A stretch of DNA of 64,000 nt, from positions 1,178,001 through 1,242,000 of the forward strand of contig NC_089189.1 of NCBI RefSeq assembly GCF_947507565.1. The letters run 5' to 3'. Shown here one piece after another: positions 1-9,800 of this stretch. Source of the stretch: Oscarella lobularis. Its lineage: Eukaryota; Porifera; Homoscleromorpha; Homosclerophorida; Oscarellidae. The notes below the pieces were generated by a model. The model did not search any database, was not told where the DNA came from, and saw nothing but the letters and a program-made list of their open reading frames with translations. Positions within the stretch are counted from its first letter, which is position 1. The number at the start of each line of letters is the position of its first letter. Made by a program: the position numbers and the translations under genes.

Positions 1-1345
1 ATTCACCTTAGCAATGCAATAACGGTCGCTTTGAGTTTCTTCACCGCATTCGCGCTGGCTCTTCTTGCTCGCTTTCCCAAGTTCATGAACCGCGTCCACA
101 CGCCGTTTTTCGCCGAAACGAGAACGACAGGCTCCGTCTCAGGGTCATCAGCAACGCTCTCGCGAGCCACTTCATTTGTGTCCATGACGACCAAGGCGAC
201 ATCATCGTCCTTCTTTGCGCTCGAATCTCTAACAGCAATGTCACTCCGCTTATTTACACGACATATTTTTCAATATACCGTTTCTTCTTCTTCTTCTTCT
301 TCCTCTTCGACGTTTCCGGAAGAAAAAAGAAGACGATCGCAACGCCGATTAGATTGAGAAACGCGACCAGAGCGCTCGGCAAGAAATAGGGAAACGTTTC
401 GAGGAGACCTTAATTAATTAATTAAAAATATTTTCTTGTCTATATGCACATCTAACAAACGCGCACCCTTAGGAAAACGACCGGGGTACTGGCGAACGGG
501 CTCCGCCAAAAGTCCTCCGATAGCCGAACCAAATATGAGACCGACGCCCCACGAAGCGGAGACAAACGACATCCCTTTCGCTTGATTCGTATCGTCCGAA
601 ATGTCGGCGACAGTCGCCTTGCAAATGCCCAAGATCCCTTACACGTCAATGATATTATCAATACGTAATTCTCTAATTCTATTTTATAAATACCTATACT
701 CACCCTCGCTCGCGCCGCTCAGTATTCGCGTTACCATTGCCCACGCTAGACCGGTTTGCGTGTTGGTGAAGGCGAACGTGAACGTGAACGACGACAATAG
801 AGTCCCGCTGAGTAGAATCGACCATCGACGACCCTTCGTATCAGAGAGAGTTCCCCAAAAGTAGCTTTTTTTTGAAAAAAAAAAATCAAACTTAACTAAA
901 CGTACCGTATCTCGAAGAAAAAAAAGGACTACCTGCCCACAAATCGTCCAATGAAGAATGCAGAGGCGACAAGACCAGCGTAGTATCCTAGAAGAAATCT
1001 TGGACGTTGGGCTAAATATAAAGAACGTTATGTGCATATGTGCCTGCGTCTTCTTCTTGCACGAATTCTCCGTCGCGTTTAAATTTCTGCGAAAGACGAT
1101 TGTGGGATTATGGGGAGAGAAATGATTTTATTTATGACGTCGTCTCACCCTAACCAGCCAAGGCAAGAATGGAAACACCACGGAAATGGTCGAAGCGCTG
1201 GCTACCTATAAGGCACAAGGAATCTTCAGTCTTCTCTCCACGCGATGGGTCTCTCTCTCACCATAATTGTGAACGATACGAGAACGACTCGCCAATTGAC
1301 TGGTGTTGGCTTGGATATAGAAGTTTCCTTAGGCGATGCATCCAT
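1..1345 (-). CDS. Major facilitator superfamily transporter (ZIFL1/Tpo1-like), 5' part, continues off left edge
   Basis: Predicted multi-pass membrane transporter; the substrate cannot be read from the sequence. Exons on the minus strand: 1262-1345, 1155-1205, 1044-1086, 933-1011, 704-864, 467-637, 279-408 and <1-228, with phases that all agree. Start chosen at 1345 (MDASPKE). Recognisable MFS blocks follow in order: FPFLPWL; GYYAGLVASAFFIGRFVG (helix 2); the loop 2-3 signature WGTLSDTKGRR; VTRILSGASEG; GICKATVADISDD; SWGVGLIFGSAIGG; and FPYFLPSALVAFLNLIG followed by FLPET. This order matches the zinc-induced-facilitator-like group. The intron after 1044 appears to use a GC donor. A (CTT)n tract near 281-303 encodes a Lys run after FLPET, followed by an acidic/basic loop expected to be cytoplasmic. 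The second half of the protein lies outside the window. Confidence 0.85.
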
Positions 1346-1762
1346 TCGGTGTCTCCGCGAGCTGCTAGAGGTCTGGAACGCGCAGAAACTTTGCGAGAAA
1401 CTGCAGTAGCTAGCGTGCGCTAGAACCTACAAACTTTTTTGTTTTTTTATTGGTCACAGGCTCCTTTATTTTTATGCATCTTTTGGTGTTGATATAGTCG
1501 TGAAGTAGCCAGCTACCTAATTGATGTTCAATCAGTCGAAGAGCATCAATTAACGATTTTTTGCTTGTCATCAACGCGGAAAGGTTGATAAAGTACAGAA
1601 GTACAGAAAAAAATGATTTGGTGTACACACAAAACGCAAATTAGCAAAAACAATAAATAATAAATAATCATCCTAATGGTGTAAGCGAAGCATACAAACA
1701 GCGAACGTTCTATAACCAACAACAGACACATACGAAATAACAAGAAAATCCGACGAGCGTTC
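1346..1762. other. Intergenic spacer between the transporter and reeler genes
   Basis: AT-rich spacer holding the 5' flank of the transporter gene (right-to-left) and the 3' flank of the reeler gene. Short open frames here have no family resemblance. I see no RNA gene. Confidence 0.5.
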
Positions 1763-3588
1763 TCAAGCGCAATAGTCGCTCAGCCACGATCGGAATTCGG
1801 ATTTCCACGCGTCGAAACTCATCTTCCACTCCAGAAAGTCCTCTCTAAACTGAGCAACTAGAAATAGAAACAAAATCGACTCAGAAACAACAAAACGCTA
1901 AGCAGTAAACTAACCCAAATCAGGAGTGATCGTGGTATTCGTTGGAAGTTCTGTAAACGGAAGACTGACCGTTGGAGAGGGCGTCACGGTAAGCTTTTCC
2001 GTTGTCGGAGGAATAGTTGTCACCCCTGAAGGTGGACTGGTAGTAGAACCGTCTGTTGTGATTAAATCGTCATCAGTTGTTAGTGAAACGGTAGGCTCTT
2101 TTGTATTTGGAGGAATTGTTGTCACCCCTGGAGGTGAACTGGTAGTAGAACTTTCTGTTGTTATTACATCGTCATCAGTTGTTAGTGAAACAGTAGGCTC
2201 CTTCGTAGTTGGAGGAATTGTTGTCACCCCTGGAGGTGGATTTGTAGTAGAACCTGCAGTAGTCGGAGGATTTGTCGTCACTCCAGGAGTAGTGGAACCA
2301 TCTATTATTATACCAGGATCAGTCGTTACTTGAGCAGTAGTAGGCGCCTTCGTAGTCGGAGGATTCGTCGTCACTCCAGAGGGTGGATTAGTAGTATCTT
2401 CTATTATTATTATACCAGGATCAGTGGTCACTGGAGCAGTAGGCGCCTTCGTAGTTGGAGGATTCGTCGTCACCCCAGAGGGTGGATTAGTAGTATCTTC
2501 TATTATTATTATACCAGGATCAGTGGTCACTGGAGCAGTAGGCGCCTTCGTAGTTGGAAGATTCGTCGTCACCCCAGGAGGTGGATTAGTAGTATCTTCT
2601 ATTATTATTATACCAGGATCAGTGGTCACTGGAGCAGTAGGCGCTTTCGTAGTTGGAGGAATCGTCGTCACCCCAGGAGGTGGATTAGTAGTAGAATCGT
2701 CTATAAGTATGACGTCAGTCGTCGGAGCATCGGAAGGAGTCGCTGGTGGCGGCGAAGTTGAATCAGAAACGATGGGCGGCGACGTCGTTTCTACGACCAC
2801 AATGATCTCATCGGAGGGAGTCGAAGTCGCGGAGGAAGGCGGTCCCGTCGTCGCAACGGAAAGAAAAGAAAAGGATTCGGACGGAATTTGAAGCCAGTAA
2901 ATCGTCCGCGTTTGAACGACGGTGCACCTACGAAGCAAAATCAATCAAATTAGTCAAAATGACGAGATTAAGATAATTCGCATGCCACTGGGCTTACAAG
3001 GCTCTCAAGTCTCCCTCATCCGAACTGGGAGCGATCCATTCGGCTTGAAATTGCGATACAGAGTCAGAATTGTTGTGAACGACAGCCGATGCCTAGAGAG
3101 ACTTATCCTAGACGCGCGCTCGCGTTCCTATATAGAGAGCGATTATACCGAAGAAGAAGAGCAATCCAACGTCTTCGCTTTCGGATCCGAAGCGGACACG
3201 GTGAAAGAGCCGAGTGGGACGGTCGAACTTCCGTCCGCTTTTCGTACCTGGCACATGAAGCCTTTGAAGTCGGGCGTCGACGAGCTCGCCTTGTCTATGG
3301 TCACTGTCAAAGAGAAGAGAACAAAGGGACGATTCACGAATGACGTCAGAGTGACAGAAGATTGACAGGCAGACCGTGATAGGTCGCTCCGCTCGCGTAT
3401 CCGACGCCGACGGCGGTGACGTTGACGACGTAGGGAGCCGAGCTCGTCTGAGGATCGGCGCCGTGGCCCGACGGGTCGGGGGCCATGCTCGTACAGGCAT
3501 CGATTGGAGGCCCCGAGGAAAAGGCGTCGCACGTGAAAAGAGTGCCTATTGCGGACGCTAGGACGATTGCGATGGCGCTCCTTCCCAT
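1763..3588 (-). CDS. Secreted reeler-domain protein with Thr/Pro mucin-like repeat stalk
   Basis: Five exons: 3375-3588, 3149-3303, 2998-3092, 1915-2927 and 1763-1857. They join in frame to 523 residues. A signal peptide begins at MGRSAIAIVLASAIG and is followed by a reeler domain: SSGPPIDACTSMAPDPSGHG, APYVV, the core DFKGFMCQVRKADG, SVSQFQAEWIAP and TVVQTRTIYWLQI. These positions match the reelin N-terminal, insect defense-protein and FRRS1 reeler fold. About 310 residues of Thr/Pro/Ser repeats follow, expected to be heavily O-glycosylated. The separate last exon encodes a short aromatic, amphipathic tail (FLEWKMSFDAWKSEF...) ending in Cys-Ala. No transmembrane helix is visible after the stalk, so it is probably secreted. 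Reeler proteins occur in matrix and immune contexts; which role applies here is unknown. The 5' flank carries a perfect CRE and an E-box. Confidence 0.85.
1960..2700 (-). repeat. Coding tandem repeat array (mucin-like), 99-nt core unit
   Basis: Within exon 4 of the reeler gene. The clearest units start near 2391, 2490 and 2589 on the plus strand, with an exact 99-nt period and almost no divergence. Each encodes 33 residues of the type DPGIIIIEDTTNPP then GVTTNPPTTKAPTAPV. Units further 3' (1960-2330) are older and longer, with TTDDDVITT in place of the DPGIIII segment. The near-identity suggests recent expansion or homogenisation. Confidence 0.9.
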
Positions 3589-3960
3589 TGTGTGAAACGA
3601 GAGAAGGGATGCGAGGAAGCTGCGTGCGCAGAAGAATGCAAACGACAGAATGAGGAGCACTTGTGCGGTTTCTCATGTTGGTTGTCTGTTATACACGGGA
3701 CTTTGGACGCGTTTCTCACTTTCCATTCGCCTGGAAACAGATAAAAATTGTCCTAGGGGCCCCTCTACTTGATTCTCGATCTTATCATGTACATCTATTG
3801 TACCTTAGACTGTTATGTCTTTTTCTATGTTGTTCGAAGCGCCGTAGGACCGAACTGAAGTCGCGCACGTCACGTGATAATCGTGACGTCATTAGAAAAT
3901 AGCCAATGATAAAAAAACGAGTGGTTCGCCTACGAAAAATAAAACAATTTAATTATGCGA
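3589..3960. promoter_or_regulatory. Upstream region of the reeler gene with palindromic E-box and CRE
   Basis: Contains TCACGTGA (3870-3877) and the full CRE palindrome TGACGTCA (3884-3891), six bases apart and about 280-300 bp upstream of the reeler start. Both are consensus bHLH-Zip and CREB/ATF sites. Their use here is inferred only from sequence and position. No other gene is visible in this stretch. Confidence 0.45.
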
Positions 3961-4397
3961 TCACAAAACTCGGCAATTCTCCTTCAAAACGCTAATGTCG
4001 CCTTGTAAGACCCAAACAACTTCTCGAAACGTCGGTCTCATTTTCGGATCTGTATCCGTGCACTTTTTCAAAAGACTGTTACATAGCTGCCAACTCTCCC
4101 GCTTTAGCGGGAGAACTCCCGCTTTTGAGGCAAAAATTGGCCTCCCGCCCGCTTTCCAAAAAAAGCAGTTTTTCTCCCGCTTTGGAGACTTCCCTAGATT
4201 TGGTTTATTCGCGAAATATTCGGTTATCCAGTTATTTAGTAAGCACTTTAAAGTAGCAAAAATCAACCTCAAAAATGCGTTGTGTGGGCGTGGTCTCCGG
4301 TCGCTTTTCTTATCGCTCGTCCTCCCCAGAGAAGCATTACTTGATCGATAATGACAGCGACGTGTCCCTGTCGAGATGAGGGGCACGCGGAAGACAT
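3961..4397 (-). pseudogene. Decayed chimeric kelch-kinase gene remnant
   Basis: The 5' end at 4397 reads MSSACPSSRQGHVAV then MLLWGG, which is clearly the same start as the three kelch-death-kinase genes at 53.3, 58.1 and 62.6 kb. The kelch frame stops about 45 codons in. The middle, death domain and kinase N-lobe are absent. The far end (about 3961-4090) encodes a kinase C-lobe tail, LLKKCTDTDPKMRPTFREVV, followed by a stop; it has the usual helix H-I RPTF motif but a more tyrosine-kinase-like sequence than the array genes. Repeat sequence (CTCCCGC units) lies between the two. This could be an internally deleted old family member or a fusion of two fragments. The first coding bases overlap the 5' side of the divergent TMED gene. 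Confidence 0.7.
4094..4180. repeat. CTCCCGC-rich inverted/direct repeat patch
   Basis: Four copies of a CTCCCGCTTT-like word within about 90 bp, two of them arranged as the hairpin CTCCCGCT-TT-AGCGGGAG at 4096-4113. It lies inside the kelch-kinase remnant and looks like inserted non-coding repeat DNA. Confidence 0.55.
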
Positions 4398-4425
4398 CCT
4401 TCAAGTGCAGACGCGGTCGAAGAAG

Positions 4426-5318
4426 ATGCGATTCGGTTGGTTGTTTATCTTATACGGGACTTTGCAGATTCAGATGAACGTCTTACTCGTCACAACAGCG
4501 CTCTTGTACGGAGTCGTTAGACTTTTCTCGCCGGCGAGCGGACGAAAATACCTACCCAAAGACTTGGTCGAAGATGCACGAGAGTGGACGACGCACTTGG
4601 GCACGTCTCTCACTTTCCATTTGCCTGCAAACAACAAAGAATGTTTCTACCAATACGTCGACGCAGACAATGAACATTTGAACGTACAATTCCAAGTCGG
4701 TTGACCCTATATGCGAAAAGAGACGCGCTTTCAACGACTTCTAGGTGCTAAAAGGCGGAAACCTCGATATTGACGTCATCATTAGAAATCCCAGCGGAAG
4801 AGTCGTATCTGTCAAATTGAGGATACAGCAGTCGAGCGGCGATACATACTATCCAGACGAAGAAGGGGATTTTGAAATTTGTTTTAGTAATGAATTCAGT
4901 CGTGTTACGAGCAAAATGATTATGATTGATATCGACGTAATACCAAACGACGACGATGGAGGAGGAGGAGGAAGAGGTCAATATGACTATGATGATGATG
5001 ATAATCTTAATCAGTTTGAGAGGGGTATTCGTGGAGATGACAACTTTCCTAAACAAGAATTCAAATTAATAAGCGTAACACAGTTATGCATTTTAATAAA
5101 ATCGTATTAGTATTTTATAGGACGCTCTGGATAGAATTGAAATATTTGTTTACAAGTCAATTCATTCTCAGATGGCTTCCAAGGCTCACGAGAGTCGAGA
5201 TATGTACGTCGCTGAAGAGATTAATGATATGGTACTAACTTGGTCTCTCGTCGAATTGCTCTTGATCTGTCTTGTGGCAATTGCTCAAATAGCTTTTGTT
5301 AAGAGAATAGTTTCCTAA
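4426..5318 (+). CDS. TMED/p24 family cargo receptor (GOLD domain, COPI/COPII vesicles)
   Basis: Three exons: 4426-4695, 4745-5074 and 5121-5318 (265 residues from this start; a second in-frame Met at 4474 would give 249). After an N-terminal hydrophobic segment comes the GOLD domain, with SLTFHLPANNKECFYQ, then VLKGGNLDIDV, NPSGRV, and GDFEICFSNEFS. Next are a helical segment with SRDMYVAEEIND and a C-terminal transmembrane helix VLTWSLVELLLICLVAIAQI ending in the short cytosolic tail KRIVS. This is the full order for p24 proteins, which cycle between ER and Golgi and sort cargo. Oddities are a Gly/Asp-rich insertion (NDDDGGGGG ... YDYDDDD) between the GOLD domain and the helix, and the lack of a clear KKxx tail. 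The start region lies head-to-head with the kelch-kinase remnant. The exact start is uncertain. Confidence 0.88.
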
Positions 5319-6868
5319 ACGAAATATCAATGCAGCTGTACAGGATATGTTTTATTGAAAAGAAATGCGTTCCTATTTTTTTTCTAAGAAAACCAAGGTA
5401 CGTGAGAAACCATCTTATCATACAGACCTGCCCATTTCTCTAGACGGCGTTAACGAATAGTTTAGGAACGCAGTAGGTCGAAACTGCCACTTGTATGACA
5501 CATCTTCCTCAGAAGCAGAACAAGACAATTGAAAGCCATCTTTGCTTTTTCTAGAAATGTCACGGTCGGTTCGTTCCGTATTGTTGGACAAGACCCCATC
5601 TAAAATAAAAAAAATGCAAAAGTGGCCTTACGTGACAGCCCGCGCTTTCGCGAAGGCGCGCGTTAGTCATGGTCAGAAGTACTCTACACAGTAGTGTAGC
5701 TCGCGAAAGCGGAGAGTAACGAGATCCAAAACGTAAGTTGGACGCGTTTTGCTGTCGCAAAGCTTAGTTTTTTTCCGTTACACGTCGCGAACGAGAAGTC
5801 GAACGTAAGGCGATGTGTTCGTCGTCGTCCGAGCGAGCAGAACGGGCCCAGAACGAAGAAAAACCACTGGAAAAACGTACCAGAGTCTGAGAAAATCAAT
5901 CCAGTGACGAGACGAGAAGAACGACGGCAAAGAAATGACGCCAGAACCGGGCATATGCGCCTGCATGTCGTCGAGCTTCTAACTCTCCCGGAAGAGAGCG
6001 TTGCTTTTAGATGTGTCGCTTTCGTTCAAATTTTCGACGAGTCAACTCAAGTAGATTATTGGTCATACCGGTAGTTCGATTTTGCATCTCAATTTATTAT
6101 GATTTATAGACATATGTACCTCATTTTTTAGGAGTCCTCCTACGCAGTGTATTTCTCTAACCTCATTGCGTACGTCACATTGACTCCGCGTCACTCAAAG
6201 ACCGTAAAAGGCGTCAAAAAGCATTGATCATCGAGCGTCGATATCGAGAGGACAATCGACTATCATGCTTTCAGAATCTACGTCAGAGTGCGTCTAACCT
6301 TAGGGGACAGTTCCCGTTATAGCTTCGTATGTGGGATGTTGCATGTGTAGGGGATTCTTCGTAGGGACTCCTCCCCACGCGCTCCATTGTATCTACTTTC
6401 GCCATGTATATGCGCACGCATCAAAGAAAGTGAGACTTCTAATCCCTGTGCCAAGTCCGTGTGCGTCGTTCAACTCTGAAAATCTTCTCGGTGAGACAGC
6501 GCACATAGCCTGAGGAAAATGCAAACAGACGCCAATGCTAAGTGTGCATGGTTATGTTGTTTACATTAGCTAAGATCCTATGCACTTTTCGCCTACTGTA
6601 AACACGGCGTCACAATGAGACTACCTTAGCTGCAATCTGCACACGCCACATTCACTGCAAACCCTGCTACTATAGTATACGAACCCGTAGAGTCGTCTCA
6701 ACTTTTGAATTTTGGAAGCCACGCCCAATATTCAGATACACCACGCCATAGATTGTTCTCCGCTCATTATGACGCATCGCGCCCTTGTCACGCATGTTGT
6801 CTACGTCCAACGGTTTATCGTTGTGTAACGCATGTCTTTGTTTCCAGAGCAGTTGCCTTTCTCAAGCC
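5319..6868. other. Intergenic region: TMED 3' flank and upstream region of giant receptor copy 1
   Basis: No convincing gene. At about 6183-6222 there is a short stretch very similar to the start of the calcyphosin-2-like coding sequence at 41.43 kb (shared gactccgcgtca and ggcgtcaaaaag blocks), evidently left by the tandem duplication. From about 6300 to the start codon the sequence resembles 24.15-24.67 kb upstream of copy 2, so this is probably the shared promoter/5' leader. A tttccag just before the start could be a 5'UTR splice acceptor. Confidence 0.5.
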
Positions 6869-9800
6869 ATGGCTTTCACATGGCTCCTCGTCGTGACGAG
6901 TATCTTTTCATTCCTATTTCCAGCTCAAGTCTGTAAGTTTCCACGTTTTCTGAGTTGTTATTTTGAGCGGTTCTTCTTAGTCGGTTCTGAAACGGAAATC
7001 GGGGGAGCCTACGCGTCAGATGTGTTGTTGACCGTAGCCAATAGTCCTTACGTTGTCACCAGAGACCTGACCGTATCAAGTGGGACGACTCTCACAATTG
7101 AATCCGGCGTGAAGATGAATTTTCAAGCTAGAGTACGTCTCATCGTCAACGGAACCCTCAGAGCAATCGCTGGCTCACGTGGGCGGGAGATCGTCATGTA
7201 TCACAATGCGACAGTGGGAGTCAATTCGGCCGCTTTGCGTCTCGTCGGCGGAGCGACTCCTCGTGAAGGCCGGATCGAAGTGTTTGATTCACTGAGCAAT
7301 AACTGGGGCACGGTGTGCGACGATTTTTGGAATCGAAACAACGCCAAAGTCGTCTGCCGGGAGCTCGGGTTCAACGATCCTATAGGTTCTGATTATTACA
7401 CGAGGCGTTTTGGTGCTGGAGCTGGAGACATTGGACTATCGAACGTAGATTGTGATGGCGTTGAGAATTCTCTTTTGGATTGCCGCTCTCGAAAGTGGAA
7501 CAATAACAGCTGCGAGCATACGGAAGACGTGGGTGTTGTATGCGGTGAAGGGAGTGTGGGATTTTGGGGCGGCATTGCGTTTGAAGGCGAAGGTGTCGCA
7601 GTAAGTACGTCATCAAATGGAGTAATGAACTATTCGACGTCAAGTGTGATGCAAAATGTTCGCATTTTGAACGCTGGTATCGTGCCTGACAGAGTTCATC
7701 AATCAACTCCCGATGCCAACGTGGCCGCCGTCACAGCGACGTCAGCAGTGGCAAGGATGATCAACGTGACAATTTTGGACAGTCGATCGTCAGGAATTGA
7801 GCTCAATAACATTCACGCGGACATTGACTTCGAAGCAGTTGCTGTTCGTAACTGCAGTGGAACGGGCCTGACTGGACAGTCCTCTCGCCGTCTGACGTGC
7901 TTGCGATGTCACGTGGAGAACTGCCATCAAGGCGGTATCAGTATCAACAGAATTCCTAGTCTTTCTGGTCGACCAACTGTCAGCGTTCCCTCATATAATT
8001 TCAGTCATCCAAAAACTACGAGAAGTGGCGAAAAATCATATTTTGTCGACGACAAGGGTATTTACTTTACCTTCAAAACGGCAAGCAGTAACGCTGGCCG
8101 CTATTTCCGCATTTTGGAGACTTCTCCTGGCTACGGGTTGTCCGTTTCCTTTGACCGCTTTCTAATCCGCGGTCGAGGGTATTTTAGAGTGATCAATGGA
8201 TACACAGGGTACGTACATTTAAGTCGTTGGGCCTGGCCTACGTCGTCTGATGCAGTCAACGTGACGGCTGACTATCATCAATTGGTGATATACTTTAATA
8301 CGTATTCCTGGTACTCCACGGACTTGACTGGCGATATCAAAGCGTACGTTTCTCGTTATCGTTTGGATTCACGACAAGTGAATCTTTTGGGTTGCTCAAC
8401 GGTTCGTTCCGTTTCATCTTATGGGCTTCAAATTCAAGGGTCTCTTGGATCTTTGCGTGTTGCTGAACATAATGCGATTGACAATGGAGGAGGTGGCATG
8501 CAGATTTCTGGAACCGGCTATTCAGTTCAGATAGACAGATCTGTGGTTCAATACGGGGTTCGTGATTACAATTCCAACCACGGAATTCACATAAACGGCT
8601 ATTTTTCATTGACGGAGCTCTCTCATTCTCGCATTAGTGATCATTACTATGGAGTCTACTGGTACAGCAATGGCGCTGGAAATATAAGCATCTTGGATAA
8701 CGTTTTCAACGGATCACGCACTGACTCTGGACTGAGATACATCTACAGTGGTCTCTACGTACGATGTTATGAACCATACACATATAATTGGAAATTGAAT
8801 GGGAATCGAACGGTTTCTATTGATGGAAATACTTTTACTCGAGTCGGAGCCTTTCAGCAGGGTTCATATGCAATGCGGTTCTATGCGCATTATTCGTATG
8901 GATTAGTGAGCATGGTTAACGTGACTAACAATTTCTTTATTCAAAACGGAGGGCGTTTCTACTGTCACCAGAATTTTTACCACGCAGACAAAAGTGTAGT
9001 GTTTGCGAGAAACAGATTTGAAGATAACGACGTTGGATCTGGCTCAAGCGTTTTTCAACTGAGTACCTACGCCAGTAGACATGTCGGAGTACGCGTCATC
9101 GTAGAAGAGAATACTTTTGTTCATAACAAGGGTCAATCTATCGTTCTATTGTCTCCTAGCTTTTCCTTCAGCGATAGAGTTCTTCAAGATCAGAACTTGG
9201 CTCTCTTCAGAAACAATACTTTGGAAAATAATGTTGTTTATAATAGAACAATCGCGTCTACAGCTCCAAACTGTGTTTTTCAAGTGGCCGGAAGTGTCTT
9301 CATGGAGGTCTATCATAATGTGTTTAATAATCCAGGCTCTTTATATGAAGTTGGCAGTAGAATCGAAGGAACGTCGTCGTTGGACAAGGTCAATTTTACT
9401 TTCAACTATTGGGGGACAGTCCTTGATTTGACTATTCAAAACAGAATATTTGATTTTGACGATTCGAATTTCTTTGTTACAGTCAAGTACTTTCCCTTTC
9501 TGCTCTCTACAAACGTATCCGACGTCGCAACAAGCCATCCTAAAAGGCGCCCTCAGTTTGTTTTTTCATCTGGAAATGTAGGAGGCCAACTAAACGACTA
9601 TGTGGTGTTGACAGCGGCGGGTTCTCCGTATCTCGTAACGCGAGATATCACGATTCTTTCAACGGGCACACTTACGATCGAAGCTGGCGTTGTGCTTCGT
9701 GTCAAAGCCAATGCGCGCATTTTAGTTGAAGGCAGCATGTACTCGCTAGGAAGTGCAGACAGCCCTGTCACAATTCGTGCACAGAGTAATAGCAACGACT

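Noticed and set aside
1926-2891. Gly/Val-rich and Arg/Ser-rich plus-strand open frames
   Set aside because: Antisense readings of the Thr/Pro repeat stalk; the sense strand joins to a signal peptide and reeler domain with good splice sites.
5560-5966. Hydrophobic minus-strand open frames between TMED and the giant receptor
   Set aside because: Overlapping short frames with Phe/Ser-rich composition, no splice-supported extension and no family match.
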